From: Aquanectria penicillioides
Taxonomy: Eukaryota; Ascomycota; Sordariomycetes; Hypocreales; Nectriaceae
Assembly (NCBI GenBank): GCA_003415625.1
Contig: PYIU01000010.1
Location: 1,178,001-1,242,000 of the forward strand
DNA: 64,000 nt
Direction: 5' to 3'
The translations under genes were made by a program, and so were the position numbers. The notes beneath the pieces are model-generated. The model did no database searches and was not told the origin of the DNA. It saw nothing but the letters and a program-made list of their open reading frames with translations. Shown piece after piece: positions 11,349 to 22,704 of the stretch (positions are counted from its first letter, which is position 1; every line of letters starts with the position of its first letter).

Positions 11349-13661
11349 TTTCAATATAAGACAGTCCAATTACTTTGCACTCACTATATTTGCGGTTCCG
11401 CGTTTCTCCATTGTACCCTTTCCTCATTCGTTTGGCATTCCCAAGCTTATACTCATTCGTAGCGACAGAGGACCTCAAGGGGCGAAATCCCGGTGTTTGC
11501 GAAGACGCTAGGCAAATAGTGCTACAATGCCGGGAGAGCGGAGGTTGAATCTATCACGAGACGTCGGCGTTAGGGGATAATACAGGAAGTAGGACTGTGG
11601 TTGATGACGACAAGGCACTTAAGTATAAGTATATCCGAAAGGATTCGGATCTTAGGCGGAGGCGGGACATTAGCTTCTCCATGCTCTCCAGCGCGAGCCA
11701 ACGTATGTAATAGCACCGCATGCTGACAGCTTTGGACTCTAGTACCGGACAAGGAAAAAGAGAGAGATTGGTGAGGTTGCACATTAGATACGAGAATTGA
11801 ACATATTTCGGATAAGGAAAATACGCAAAATCCCCATGCATTGCCGAATTGTTGATCGCAGAGGGTCCCAGATTGGGGCGGCGGGGCTGCTCTCGGACCT
11901 TTGGGGATGTGACAGTATTAAACTATAGCACCTCAGCAAAAACTGGAGGTACCCCCTTGCCGAAACAAGTGGTACTTTGGGTTCTATACTTTCAACAGAC
12001 AGGGAACCTTACCCTAGAGCATGTCGCGATCAATCAATCTGCAAGGATATTTTGGCAACTTATCGATCAACCAATATGCGATGCGAGCATTGCCTTCTTT
12101 TTTGCCATTTTTTTTTTTTTTAAATTCAATGAATCGCATCTATCGTCCTTGCTACTAGAGGCAGGTCGTTTCAATACTGTTGCCAATCGTTGTGTGTTTC
12201 ATTCGTAGTGACAGATACGAGAACGGTCGGGGTCAAGGGAACGACGAAGCAACGACAGCTTGTCTTTTGCGGACACAAAATATTCGCTTGAACTTATGAT
12301 ATCCCCGTTGGGCACTAAAAACCGAGAAGGCTGACTGTACCAAACAAGGTTCTGGTGTGATTTCAGGTGAAGGTCATCATCGCGTAAAATAAACCACTTC
12401 GAGGGACATGGCATCGTTGCGGAAGCAAAGATGAACGCTTATTAGCTTCGTGATATTTGAAGTTGCATTTCAAAGAATGAATATTTTGGGTGATCTGCAA
12501 AATACCCCGAGTCCTTGTGTGTTTGAAGTTGCCAATATAGACATCGTGAGGAGTGCTTCCTCATCTTTTGTCCCAAGTTGCACTGTAGTGATAGCTTGAC
12601 GAAATGGGCTCGTAATGGTATGGACGTCGCTGGAACTTGGAGTTAAGCGAAGCGGGGACAGTCCACGACCCCCCGGATCACACCGGGCATATCTGATTAA
12701 ATAGTGACCGTGGTCCTATTTTGAGTTTAGCAGACCATGCTGTCGCGCGAAACCGTCCACTCTGACGATACGAACAGGCCTATGGATCGTGACGAGTCGA
12801 CTTTTGGCATGAGACGTGCATCTCGGAACCACTCTCCTCAAGCCAACTGGCCACCAGTCTCTGTTCGAGGAACTCGGCTTGACATTTTTGGCCGTGATGA
12901 ATCCGAACGGGAAGGAGGGTGGTATTCTCGTTTGCAGTTTGCGGCATTTTAATGTGGAGCGGCGTGAGGAACCGCAACGACCCTGGACGGTAGTTTGCAA
13001 AACCAACAGAAATGTTACTTAGAGCAGGCATGTGGCGCAAGCCGATGACACATAACGGCCACATCACAGTGACGACGAGCTGGAAGAAATTCCCCAGGAC
13101 GAGGGGGGGGAGCAAGGGTATCGCGGTGACGGGAAGCTAGACGGCGACATCGCCTCTGGGATGACGTGCTGTGTGTTGAGTGATTGGCGTGCTTGGTCAA
13201 CGGGAATATGCATCCAGATCTATTCGGGAAGAGTAATTTGGAAGCTGTCAGGGTTAAATGGTTGATGAAACGCCTCCCAAGGGAACGCAACCCGCCCAAC
13301 TATACCCAACGCGAGTCGTGCAATCCGGGAATCGAATACGGCATCTGGCGAAAAGCCGGGGACGAAACTGGCAACGACCGGCCGGTCTAGACCCTCGTTT
13401 CTCCCTCCTCTTCGAGGCCAGTCGACGATTTTTAGATGCGGGTTGTGGGGCCGGTTCTGTTCGTACATAAATTATGCATCTAGAACGTAGGCGACGTTGG
13501 TCCGCTCCCTGTTGAAGATCACCCCACGACGAGGGTCACGGAAATGTCTTCTCATCTCTTCCCTCGGCACACCAACAGTGTTTAAATAAATTATGCCAAC
13601 CCCAATACTTGTTATTTGCGAACGTTGACTCCCCACATCGCCCGTTCCCCGCACCCACAAA
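11349..13661. other. Long gene-poor stretch
   Basis: No coding region is supported. A T-rich homopolymer lies near 12108-12121. Open frames around 12716-13470 overlap on both strands without recognisable domains. The right end is the promoter of the LaeA-like methyltransferase. Confidence 0.4.
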
Positions 13662-15136
13662 ATGCCCAGTGACAAATCCTCCAAGGAGTCAACGCCCAAA
13701 GTCTCCAGCCCCGTGGAGCAGTTCATCGAGCCTGACGACAATGACATAGAGCAAGAAGACATCGATTCCACTCTCGGGGACAGCGCGGAGAACTCTACTG
13801 CGTCCATTACCTCCAGCATTCTCCACTATCGAACGATCCACGGCCGAACGTACCACAGCGAGACGGGCAATGCATCATACTGGTAGCTGAAGCTGTTCAA
13901 GATCGCCGTTGCTACCAAGTGCTAACAACCAGTAGGGGATCAAACGATGAGCGCCAGAGCGAGGCAATGGACATTGCGTAAGGCATACCGTCCCGCATAG
14001 TTGATTTAAAACGAACTCCTAACACTTCCTAGCCACCACATGTGGACGCTCGCTCAAGATGGAAAACTTCACCTGGCTCCCATTGAACCAAATGCTAAGG
14101 TGCGTGTAATCTATATGTTTCAGAATTTGCTGGTGCAAGGAATTAATTTGGAGAGGTAGAAAGCGCTAGACATCGGATGTGGAACAGGTTCGAAGCCTCT
14201 TCTTCCTTCGCCAATGGCAGTTGCTAACTAGGTTGCTTGCCCTCGCCTAGGCATGTGGGCTATGTAAGTGAGCCTGTTAATAGTTGACAATCCAATGCTG
14301 ATTTATCTTCTTTATAGTGACTTTGCTGATGAGCACCCCGAATGCGAGGTTATCGGCACGGATATCTCGCCCATCCAACCGGCCTGGGTACCACCAAACC
14401 TGAAATTGCAAGCATCCATGTCAGAGACTGCGTACTTGCGCTAACCAATAAATCTATAGTGAAATTGATGACTGTACACAGGAGTGGACATTTTCCTCCA
14501 ACTCTTTCGACTATGTGCACATGCGTTATCTCGTTGGCTCGATCCCCGACTGGACTGAGTTGTTCAAACAAGCATACAGAGTCCTGAAGCCCGGAGGCTT
14601 CCTAGAGAGCTTTGAAACGGCACCGCACGTGGAAAGCGACGATGGAACAGTGCTGCCCACGTCTGCTCTGGCTAGGTGGGGCAACATTTTTATCGAAGGA
14701 TCTAAAACGACAGGGCGCACATTCACAGTTGTTCCCGATGATCTTCAAAGGCAAGCTATGGAGGAGGCGGGCTTCATCAACATTCAAGAGTGGAACTTTA
14801 AGGTAATGCACTCTTCTATATGTCTCTGTGACCCTCAGGAGATGATTTGCGAATCTAACACGTATCCCGTTGTAGTGCCCAATCAGTCCGTGGCCCAAGG
14901 ACCCAAATCTCAAGGAAATCGGCCAATTCGGTCAATTGTTTGCGACCCAGGACACAGAGGGCTTCCTAACATTTGTAGCCAACGTCCTAGGCTGGACAGA
15001 GGAGGAATTTCATGTCTATATTGCACAAGCCCGACGCGAGGTTCGCAACCGATCATGTCATCCGTATTTCCGGGTGAGAGTTGTTTGGGGCCAGAAGCCG
15101 GCGGATGCGCCGGAGACTACGGAGACTGCTGAATAG
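13662..15136 (+). CDS. LaeA-like SAM-dependent methyltransferase
   Basis: Class I methyltransferase of the fungal LaeA-like group; LaeA itself is a nuclear regulator of secondary metabolism, but most paralogues are uncharacterised. Eight exons give 354 residues in one frame: 13662-13882, 13936-13977, 14033-14099, 14160-14187, 14251-14263, 14318-14407, 14460-14802 and 14876-15136. The N-terminal acidic Ser/Thr-rich tail precedes [11 protein letters not shown] and YWGSNDERQ, standard for the group. The SAM-binding loop is [17 protein letters not shown], followed by [20 protein letters not shown] and the post-I motif [10 protein letters not shown]. Intron 14408-14459 uses a GC donor (GCAAGC) with a CTAAC branch site. 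The gene appears intact. No biosynthetic backbone gene (PKS, NRPS, terpene synthase) is present in the window, so a direct cluster role is not supported. Confidence 0.92.
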
Positions 15137-15658
15137 GAGTTAGTTAAAGGTCGAAAATTCCTAACCGACAAGCAACCACCGCCTCCACCATGCCATGTTC
15201 ATATAACTATTTATCATGTCATGAAATTTCTCTTCAAAGCCCCACTTCCCACTTACCTACGACTTGATCAACTATCACTCAAAGAATTGTGATTACTCTT
15301 AGAGCCCATGTCAATATGGGCAGGCAGCCTAACGAGGTCTGGCTTCGCCCCCAGGTAGCATCAGCCCAGGCCAGGCAGCTCAGCAGCAGGCAACACACGT
15401 CCTAGTTCAAGTTACAAGTGATATAATAGAAACCTAGTGCAGCACCTGACAGCCAGTTACTGCAGTTTCTCATAGCTGAGTCAGACCGGCCGGTATGACC
15501 ATTCATCTATTCTGTTCAAACCTGCAGCACGAAAAGATCCATGTCTGCGTTGATTATTTCCACCAGTTCCGAACTTTGAACAGTGCGCGTCTGTGCCACG
15601 CAGCGCCCCTGTTTCGGTCCTCGCATCTGCTTGGCAATTTTGGAGCCGTATTCGGCTT
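15137..15658. other. Intergenic spacer
   Basis: This is the 3' region of the methyltransferase followed by the promoter of the 2EXR gene. No other feature is seen. Confidence 0.4.
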
Positions 15659-16862
15659 ATGAGAACTTTCCATTATTTTGCAAAATTTCCCCCCGAAGTC
15701 AGGTGCCTTGTTTGGGATCTAGCCGTCCGACCAGCCAAGGGAACCCGACACGTGCACTGCTTTGATATCGCCGACCAGTTCACCAACAATGCCAACATAC
15801 CAAAGAACCACCGCAAAAGATTTCTCGTCTTCGGACCGTCTGGAACAACTAATCGCGGCTTTAAGCTTGGAGTTCCAAAAGATGGACCAACAGGCCCCAA
15901 CGACTCGGTATATCTGAGCGACAGCGGGCTCTGGATGGCTTGCAAAGAATCCAGAGCCGCAATGGAACGGTATTTTACAACGAACGAGTGGTGGTCGACA
16001 GTGGAAGGCTTACAGCACCCTGCGCGAAAGGCCGAGGCTAGCGATTTATTTGAACTTGATGATGTCACCCGCACCGCCTCGTATTGCGACTTGGAAGGGA
16101 AGGCTAATCACATTACCATTAACTATAATCGAGACTTGGTCTACTTGACCCACATGTGGGCGCGTTCAGTTGACTAGTTTCACCACTATGCATTCAATGA
16201 CGTGCCTCTGATTGATTACAGAGGTTACAACGGAACTCCTGGGCCTAGCTTTTTGGGGACTAATATTGCCATCGAGTATGACCCTGCTATGCTAGACACC
16301 ATATCTGGCCGGTCATCGGGCCGCATAACAACTGGCTCATTATACGACATGATTGAGGCGTTGCACGAAGCGTCAGCGAGAAAAATTTGGTTCATAGACT
16401 ACCGGTTGCATCGAAAAAATCAAGCACGAGGTTGAAACGAGCGGTACGCAGTCTTCATCCGAGGTGCATCCAGGCTCAACCAAAGATGGTTCGAATCAAG
16501 AAGGGGTATTTTACTCCAAAGATTGTGTTTTTCGAGAAGTCAAGTCGGAGAATCTTGCTCAGTGGAAAATCCACGGCGACGAAAGCAACACCGTCTTTCG
16601 GTTCTTCGACGCTGTCCAACAATTTGCAAACGATGTGATGGAGCTTGAAAGATCGAAGAGGATGAAGGCTCTCGCTTATGAAGCCTTAGATGGGAACCCG
16701 GGCCCTGTGGTTCACAGGGAAGCAGAGGCACACGAAAGAAATAATATCGACGGAAACTCTGGACAGAGCGTTCCACAACGGCAGAGACCAGTCAAGTTAA
16801 AAAACGAGGTGGAGGTTCTGGATGAAGAAACGGAGGAGTTCTTGTCCAAGTTATTTGATTAA
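15659..16862 (+). pseudogene. 2EXR-domain protein, disrupted
   Basis: The N-terminus (TFHYFAKFPPEVRCLVWDLA, residues 3-22 from ATG 15659) is the fungal 2EXR domain, an F-box-like element found in many moulds whose function is unknown. The likely frame continues to 16174, meets TAG at 16175-16177, and resumes in the same frame (HHYAFNDVPLIDYRG) to about 16413. There a run of six A (16414-16419) shifts frame; the other frame then carries an acidic, charged C-terminus to the stop at 16860-16862. Two lesions suggest a pseudogene. However, the A-run shift may be an assembly error, and the TAG could be one C-to-T change of a Gln codon. Confidence 0.7.
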
Positions 16863-17371
16863 GACGATATACTAAAGCTAAATCGTTTCTTGATAGCCCT
16901 GAGTGATGAGATACCAGTAGACGAAACTGAACATCTAACAAAACCTCAGGTTGATACCAGTTAGAAATAAAGACCAACCAAGTCATATATAATCATTGTA
17001 CCAGACGCTTCGCCGTGATGTTTCCTGAACGCGACAATCTAAAGACGCAATGTGAGTGCAAAATACCACTATCATAAATTCACCAAACCGTTGAGATTTT
17101 GGGAAGTGAGAAGCATTATCCCAATGAGATCTTCACCATGTAGATTGATCCCAGTGCTAGTGTTAAGTTAGCAAGTTACAAGAAGATCACTATGTGTGCT
17201 GTTGTGTGACAATGCGGGCTCGAGGGCGCGGATGACTGTCTCTTCTAAGATTAATCACCCCACCAGCTTGATAAGAGCGGGCTCTATCAGATGTTCCTTT
17301 AGCGAAGATAAGCTAGTATGAACACGAAAGCACATCCCCCATCTGTCAAAACATTCTCCACCCTTGATAAT
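16863..17371. other. Convergent intergenic spacer
   Basis: This lies between the stops of the 2EXR gene (+) and the HET gene (-). No open frame or repeat of note. Confidence 0.4.
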
Positions 17372-19143
17372 TTATATGACTTGTTGATATTGGACATCAA
17401 TGCAAAAAGTTGAGCCCCCGCCCCTGAGCTTGTGGATACTCATTTTGTAAATCCTTCCACCATCCCCTTCAAATATTACGACACTGGGGAGCTTTTCTCT
17501 GAGAATAGTTCCAGATTGGTTTGCATAGGTCTCGAAAATCATATCGCTGACATAGCGTTGTATCTCTGGCGAAGAGTTCCGCCTGGGGTTTTCAAGAAGG
17601 AGAGAGGTCAATTCTCGCTTCTGGATTGATAGCCCTCTACTACTAAACAGACCAAACCAGGGCAAAAGTTGCTCTGATGGGGCGCCAGGTTTCAGAGGGA
17701 TGCCACATACCAGAACAAAGTCAACTCTCTGGTCCGAATCTTGATGTGGGACGATGCTGAAAGAATCCCACCAGACAGGGTCGCCACCCATATCAATGTC
17801 GTATTCACGCACCAGAGAATATATCGATGGCTCAATACCGTTTAAAAGGCATATTCTTTGAACTGACTGAGAAATTATTGCTTCATGTTCGGTGGTTTGA
17901 GAGATCCCATTGAGCTTTTTAATCTCTCTTAGGGTTTCTTGACGGTAGAGAAACACCAACTTGCGTTGTCTCATCATCGCAATAAATTCCGAATGCGACT
18001 GTAACAACCACTTCTTCACATGAATGGTCGAGGTCTTGTTGCTAGATTGTACCCCCGAGCTGGGCGCAAGACCTCTGCTGCAGGAGATACCTCATGGGGC
18101 ATGGCTCTGACATATGAGTTGCCAAATTTCTGCAAGGTAATGCACAGCAATTGGAATTGCCCCTGAGGGGACATCGCGTTTTGGGACATGTTTGTGCATT
18201 CTAGTCCTAGCACGAGAGGTTTGTCTGGTGAATGGTTTCCCTCGGGGACTTCCATTACTAAAGCCGTGTCAGAGACGGAGTAGTTCGGTTCCGAGAAGAA
18301 GGAAGTGCTGCGGGAGACAAGGGACGAGCAGTGGGCAAACTCTGCTGGAGAGTTTGCAAACGCGCCACGATACTGAGGATATGGTTGGTCCTGGCACCAT
18401 GCAAAGAGACTGAGGTCACGGTGCTGTCTCGCAATCTCCTCCTGAAGTCGCATAAATGCCTTTTTACCTTCCCCATAGAGCAAAGGCATATTGACGTTGA
18501 AGATGCCAAGAAGACAATAGGCAATATCCTCAACTCGAGTTGTACGTCGCTTGGCGGCCCAGGACATGCGTCTGCCAACTGGAATGCCAGAAATGTAGGC
18601 CGTGCCCTCCAGCACTTCCGTGTCGATGCCAGTTATTTCAGCGATATCGTGCTTCAAAGAATCCTTTGTCCCGATGACCTCCCATGAACGGCTCATCAAG
18701 ACCACTTCCTGAGGGGCGATGAGTTCCTGCAAGGTCCAACCCCTCGTAAACCAGACGCACTGCGCCAGGCGATTAAACGCGGTTCGAGAGATGGTGGCTG
18801 AATGTGGCTTTAATGGGACATTGAAGTCCTCAAGGTAGGCGTAACAGCAGCTGGCTTGGCGGTACCACTCGAACATGGAGTTGATGGCCTCGCTTAGCTC
18901 GGCGCTGCTAGACTTGTCGATGCAACACGAATCTACCCAAGCATATGGAAGCCCGCTCAGCCTTGCCTGTTGACATGTCAACTGGATCTTGATCCATCCG
19001 GCCTTCTGCTGAGCCTGGCGGATATCGCTCATGTCATCAAACCCCACCTCATGGGTTCCCCAGGTATGAGATAGAATGGCATATCGGGCGGGCGGCTCGT
19101 GGAAATGACGAAGTCTGAAGCTTACAACGTCAACGAGCCACAT
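17372..19143 (-). CDS. HET-domain (heterokaryon incompatibility) protein, one frameshift
   Basis: HET-domain proteins trigger cell death when genetically different hyphae fuse. From ATG 19143 the HET domain is textbook: YAILSHTWGT (residues 21-30), AWVDSCCIDK (68-77) and FTRGWTLQELIAPQ (132-145), then the SWAAKRRTTRVEDIAYCLLGIF segment. The first frame ends at TGA 18016-18018 (375 residues). The rest of the protein (about 215 residues, to 17372) continues in a neighbouring frame. The switch maps to about 18050-18060, where the minus strand has a run of five G (18052-18056); one extra G would join the two into a protein of about 590 residues, normal for the family. Either an assembly indel, or a real truncation that removes the C-terminal half while leaving the HET domain. 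Confidence 0.82.
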
Positions 19144-19920
19144 GATTGCGCTAAGGCTTGTGCCAGATATGGAAATAACTGCAGCTCCAGGCTGGAGTCA
19201 ATGTTAGAACTGATGGCTGTTCTCGGATGATCCAGCTGACATCAAAGTGTGGAACCATGTTTGCTGACTGACATTTACCCCGCCATCTACCGGCGGTTCC
19301 TGATCCCTGAAGACCTTTTGTCCTTCAACCCATTTTCTCATCTTATCATGGTTCCTGTCAAGCCTTTCGGGCGCATAATACCTACTGTTGGAGACAAAAT
19401 GTCGTGGCTGCCTGATGCAGCCAACTCGGGGCGGAGGTGAAGAATTAGAAGCCGAATCAGTGACACCAATATCAGTTCGTACCAGTTCAAAATTGAACTC
19501 TGCAACGCAGGTTCAAGAAGCAATCTAAGGGACCCCATGTCCGGAATCATCTTCAGACAGCTGCCTTGCTCGGGAAAATGAAGTTGCTAAGTGTATCATT
19601 TTACAATTTAATTACAACCATAGAATGCTGCACTATTCATACGATGCAAAACCGCCCTAGGTGGAACCGGAATGCTGCTCAAAACCCCTCCGTTTCCCGT
19701 TTGCAATTTACACCCCAAATAGTGACCTACACTGGACGCGGAAAAATATGTTATTATTCGACTTTTGCGCCGCAACAGTTGAACTTCCCTTAGGCTCTGC
19801 ACTATACTGAAAAGAAACAATTGTGAGTATTGGTATACGGAACAGAAGCAACACCCTTGTTCCATGCCCTAATCATGATACGGGCATCATAGATCAAGGT
19901 CCGATTCGAATTTACCTGCT
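19144..19920. other. Intergenic spacer
   Basis: Upstream region of the HET gene and 3' flank of the GH3 relic. No gene is recognised. Confidence 0.4.
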
Positions 19921-22078
19921 CTAAGTCCAAGGCGCAAAAGTCCTGTAGTTGAGTGGGATCACTATTGTTGCTACTAGGTCTGCAGATGATTTGCCCACAC
20001 TGAACTCGTAATCACCAGCCTCAACAACCCACTCTTGTAGTGCTTTATCCCAGAAAGCAAAGTCCCGTGCTTCACGGGAATTTCAACTATCCAAGACGAG
20101 TATGAGTCAGCTGTAACCTTTTTCAGGCCCATCAGAACCTTGACAAGGTTGCTAGAGGAGCGTTTCTTGTCCCCAACATAAATTTGCATCGCTATCGCCC
20201 CTTTGAGAGCCCCGTTGTTGTGAACTCTTAGTTGGGTGGTAAAGTTATCTGTTGAGCTTTCTTCAACAGTAAACTCATCAAAGTGAAAGGTAGTATACGA
20301 TAAGCCAAAGCCGAATGGGAAGCTGGCCTTATCAACAGGCAGCCGGTCAAAATGTCGATATCCAATAAACACAACTTCTTCGTAAATGACCTGAAGCCCG
20401 TGGGTGGCGTCTCGATCTCCTGGAAAATTCCCGTGCGCGGGGCAATCTTCGAGACGTTTCGGAATGTACAGGTGAGATGGCCTTCAGGGTTCTGGGCTCC
20501 TGTCAAGACGTCAACAATAGAGTTCCCGGCCTCTTGGCCTGGGAACCACGTCTGTAGGAGTCCCTGGACTTGATCTAACCAAGGTAGAGCCACTGCAACA
20601 TCAGTGCCGTTGACAACAACTGTGTTGGGGCAAACAGCTGCAATACTTGCCACAAGTCTATCTTGGCTGCCATCCTGCGGGAAGTGAAGGTTTGCTTGGT
20701 CCCGACCCTCTGTCTCCCAGGACGAATCATTTCCAGTGAAAATGACGGAGTAATCCAATGTCTTGGCATGGTCGACGGCCTCGGATAATATATCCGCATC
20801 ATGTTCGATTGATGACATGTGCCCTAAGCGCACACCAATTTGACCTTCCAGAAACCCACAGTGTCTTTGTTTGGAACGGGTGGCGCAGCATAAACTTGAA
20901 TCGTGTGCATCTTGTCGGCTTCCATAAGCAGACGGGTTTTAGGAATGGCTACGCCACCAAATAAGAAACCCATAGCGTCCTTACAATTTTGCTTTTGCTT
21001 TAGACCAATCTTTCCTTTGATAATGAGCTGCGATGGGCCAAGGCTGGATAAGGTAAAGTAGTGGGCAGTGGTCTGAAGAGGTTGAAAGACGTTAATGAGA
21101 TATATCTCAACATTTTCAAGGATATGCCCATCTAATAGAGACATCTCGGACTTTTCATAACCGTGAATTGTTTCGGCAGGTTCTGGTTTTCCGAGATTGT
21201 AGATATGATATGTAAAACCTGCATTTCCTTCGAGATCAAGAACGTGATCGACAAGGAGCGGGAGCTGCCGGAATGTATGGGCGCCTGAGAGAGTCAGGAG
21301 AACCATCCAACTGTGAGAATAGTTTGATTTCACACCTTTCCTATATGAAAACTTAATATCCAGACCCCTGAAGGCCTCGTGGAGCATCCCAAGGAGAAAT
21401 GGAGTAGTACGGCTTGACTGAAGCACTGCCGCCTCCATGTGCGACGCATTCTTTAGCATAGCCAAGCAGGGCAATGTTTTTGCCCTGCATTTTTTCTTTC
21501 GTTAGAAGCAAGCAATTATCTTCGTTCTTAAGAAGTACAATACCCTTCGCATCAGCCTTGCGAATAAGCGTCGGGTGTTCGGGGTTGACGATAGCGTGTT
21601 CCTCAACATCGGCCCAAGTTAGATTGTCAAAACAACCCAGCTGCTTTAGGAAGCGTACCACGTTGCAGGCTCTGTCGTTAATTGTGTCTTCTGTTAAGTG
21701 GCCTTGCTCGATGGCTTCAAGTACCTCTGTCCCCTTCCTCCAGTGTGTGGGCCCTGGCATCTCCAAGTCCACGCCAGCGTTGAGCGACTCGGCCGTGGGG
21801 TTGACGACGCCCCAGTCACTCATGACCGGGCCGTCTCTTCAGCCCCATTCCTCACGAAGCATCTGTTTCGTAAGAACTGGTTTGAATCTGCATGCTGTCC
21901 TTTGGCTTTGTTGTACACCGTCATAATAGCCCATGGCTTGGCGTGCTTGATGATCAGCTTAAACGGCCTCAAGTCGTAAGGCGCGTTCCGCAACAACGGC
22001 GTTGACGTTCAAGCGCTGCGTCTCTTGCTTATTGACGGCAAAATGCTTGACTGTTGCAGACACTGGTATCTGCATAGC
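19921..22078 (-). pseudogene. GH3 beta-glucosidase pseudogene with PA14 domain
   Basis: GH3 beta-glucosidases with an inserted PA14 sugar-binding domain cut cellobiose and other beta-glucosides. Read right to left, the visible parts are SATVKHFAVNKQETQR (21990-22070), PWAIMTVYNK, the nucleophile region VMSDWGVVNPTAESL (Asp in SDW, about 21815), GGGSASVKPYY, the PA14 region (about 20830-21330), VIFTGNDSSWETEGRDQ, LQTWFPGQEAGN, FGFGLSYTTFHF and a C-terminal fibronectin-III-like tail ending NYRTFAPWT at 19921. The pieces lie in different frames: changes occur near 21830-21900, 21400, 20830, 20450 and 20060. The first 170 or so residues are missing, replaced at about 22078 by a divergently oriented transporter fragment. 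The gene is clearly dead. Confidence 0.88.
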
Positions 22079-22080
22079 TA

Positions 22081-22704
22081 GTCATCATTCTCAACAACAT
22101 CGGCATTACGAGCGCTGAGACGCAGAATCTTCTCAATATCGCCCTCCAGCTGTTCAACTAGGCCACCGCGACCCTCAGCGCAACCAAAATCAATCGCTTC
22201 CAACGAAAGACAATTCTCCTCGCTAGATGTGCCGGAATGTTCACCGCATACCTCATCTGGACCATCATCTCCGCCATGAACGCACAACGCAACTATGAGG
22301 ATAAAAGTTTAGGCATCGCCATTGTGGTCGTAATTCTCTTCTTCTTCTTCTGCTTCAACGTGAGCTGGAACCCAATTCCAGGAGCGTACATCATGGAGAA
22401 TTTGCCCCATACCCTACGTGCCAAGGGGTACATGATCAACATGATCAACATGATCACCACTTATGGCGTAGGACTCTTCAACGGGTTCGCCAATCCAATT
22501 GCGTTGAAGGCTATCGGATGGATGTACTACATCGCATACGTAATTTTGCTTGTGGTGTGGTTTGCAGCTATTTGATTTGTCTTCCCAGAGACTAGTGGCC
22601 GCACGCTCGAGGAGGTCAGCGAAATCTTTGATGACACTGAGATCACCCAAACAGCAGCGGTCCGTATGGAAGGGGGGGACAAGATGAACGTGGAAGAAGC
22701 TTAA
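22081..22704 (+). pseudogene. MFS sugar transporter, C-terminal fragment
   Basis: Only the last third of a sugar-porter protein remains: LVIILNNIGITSAETQNLL, KINRFQRKTILL, MFTAYLIWTIISAMNAQRNY, SWNPIPGAYIMENLPHTLRAKG (the conserved loop of TM10-11), then PETSGRTLEEVSEIFDD to the stop at 22702-22704. TAG at 22159-22161 (expected W) and TGA at 22573-22575 break the single frame. It starts abruptly where the GH3 relic on the other strand ends. It is not the missing part of the transporter relic at 6656-7995, which already has its own C-terminus. Confidence 0.85.

Noticed and set aside
13662..16862. Secondary-metabolite cluster around the LaeA-like gene
   Set aside because: No polyketide synthase, peptide synthetase, terpene cyclase or P450 is present in the window.
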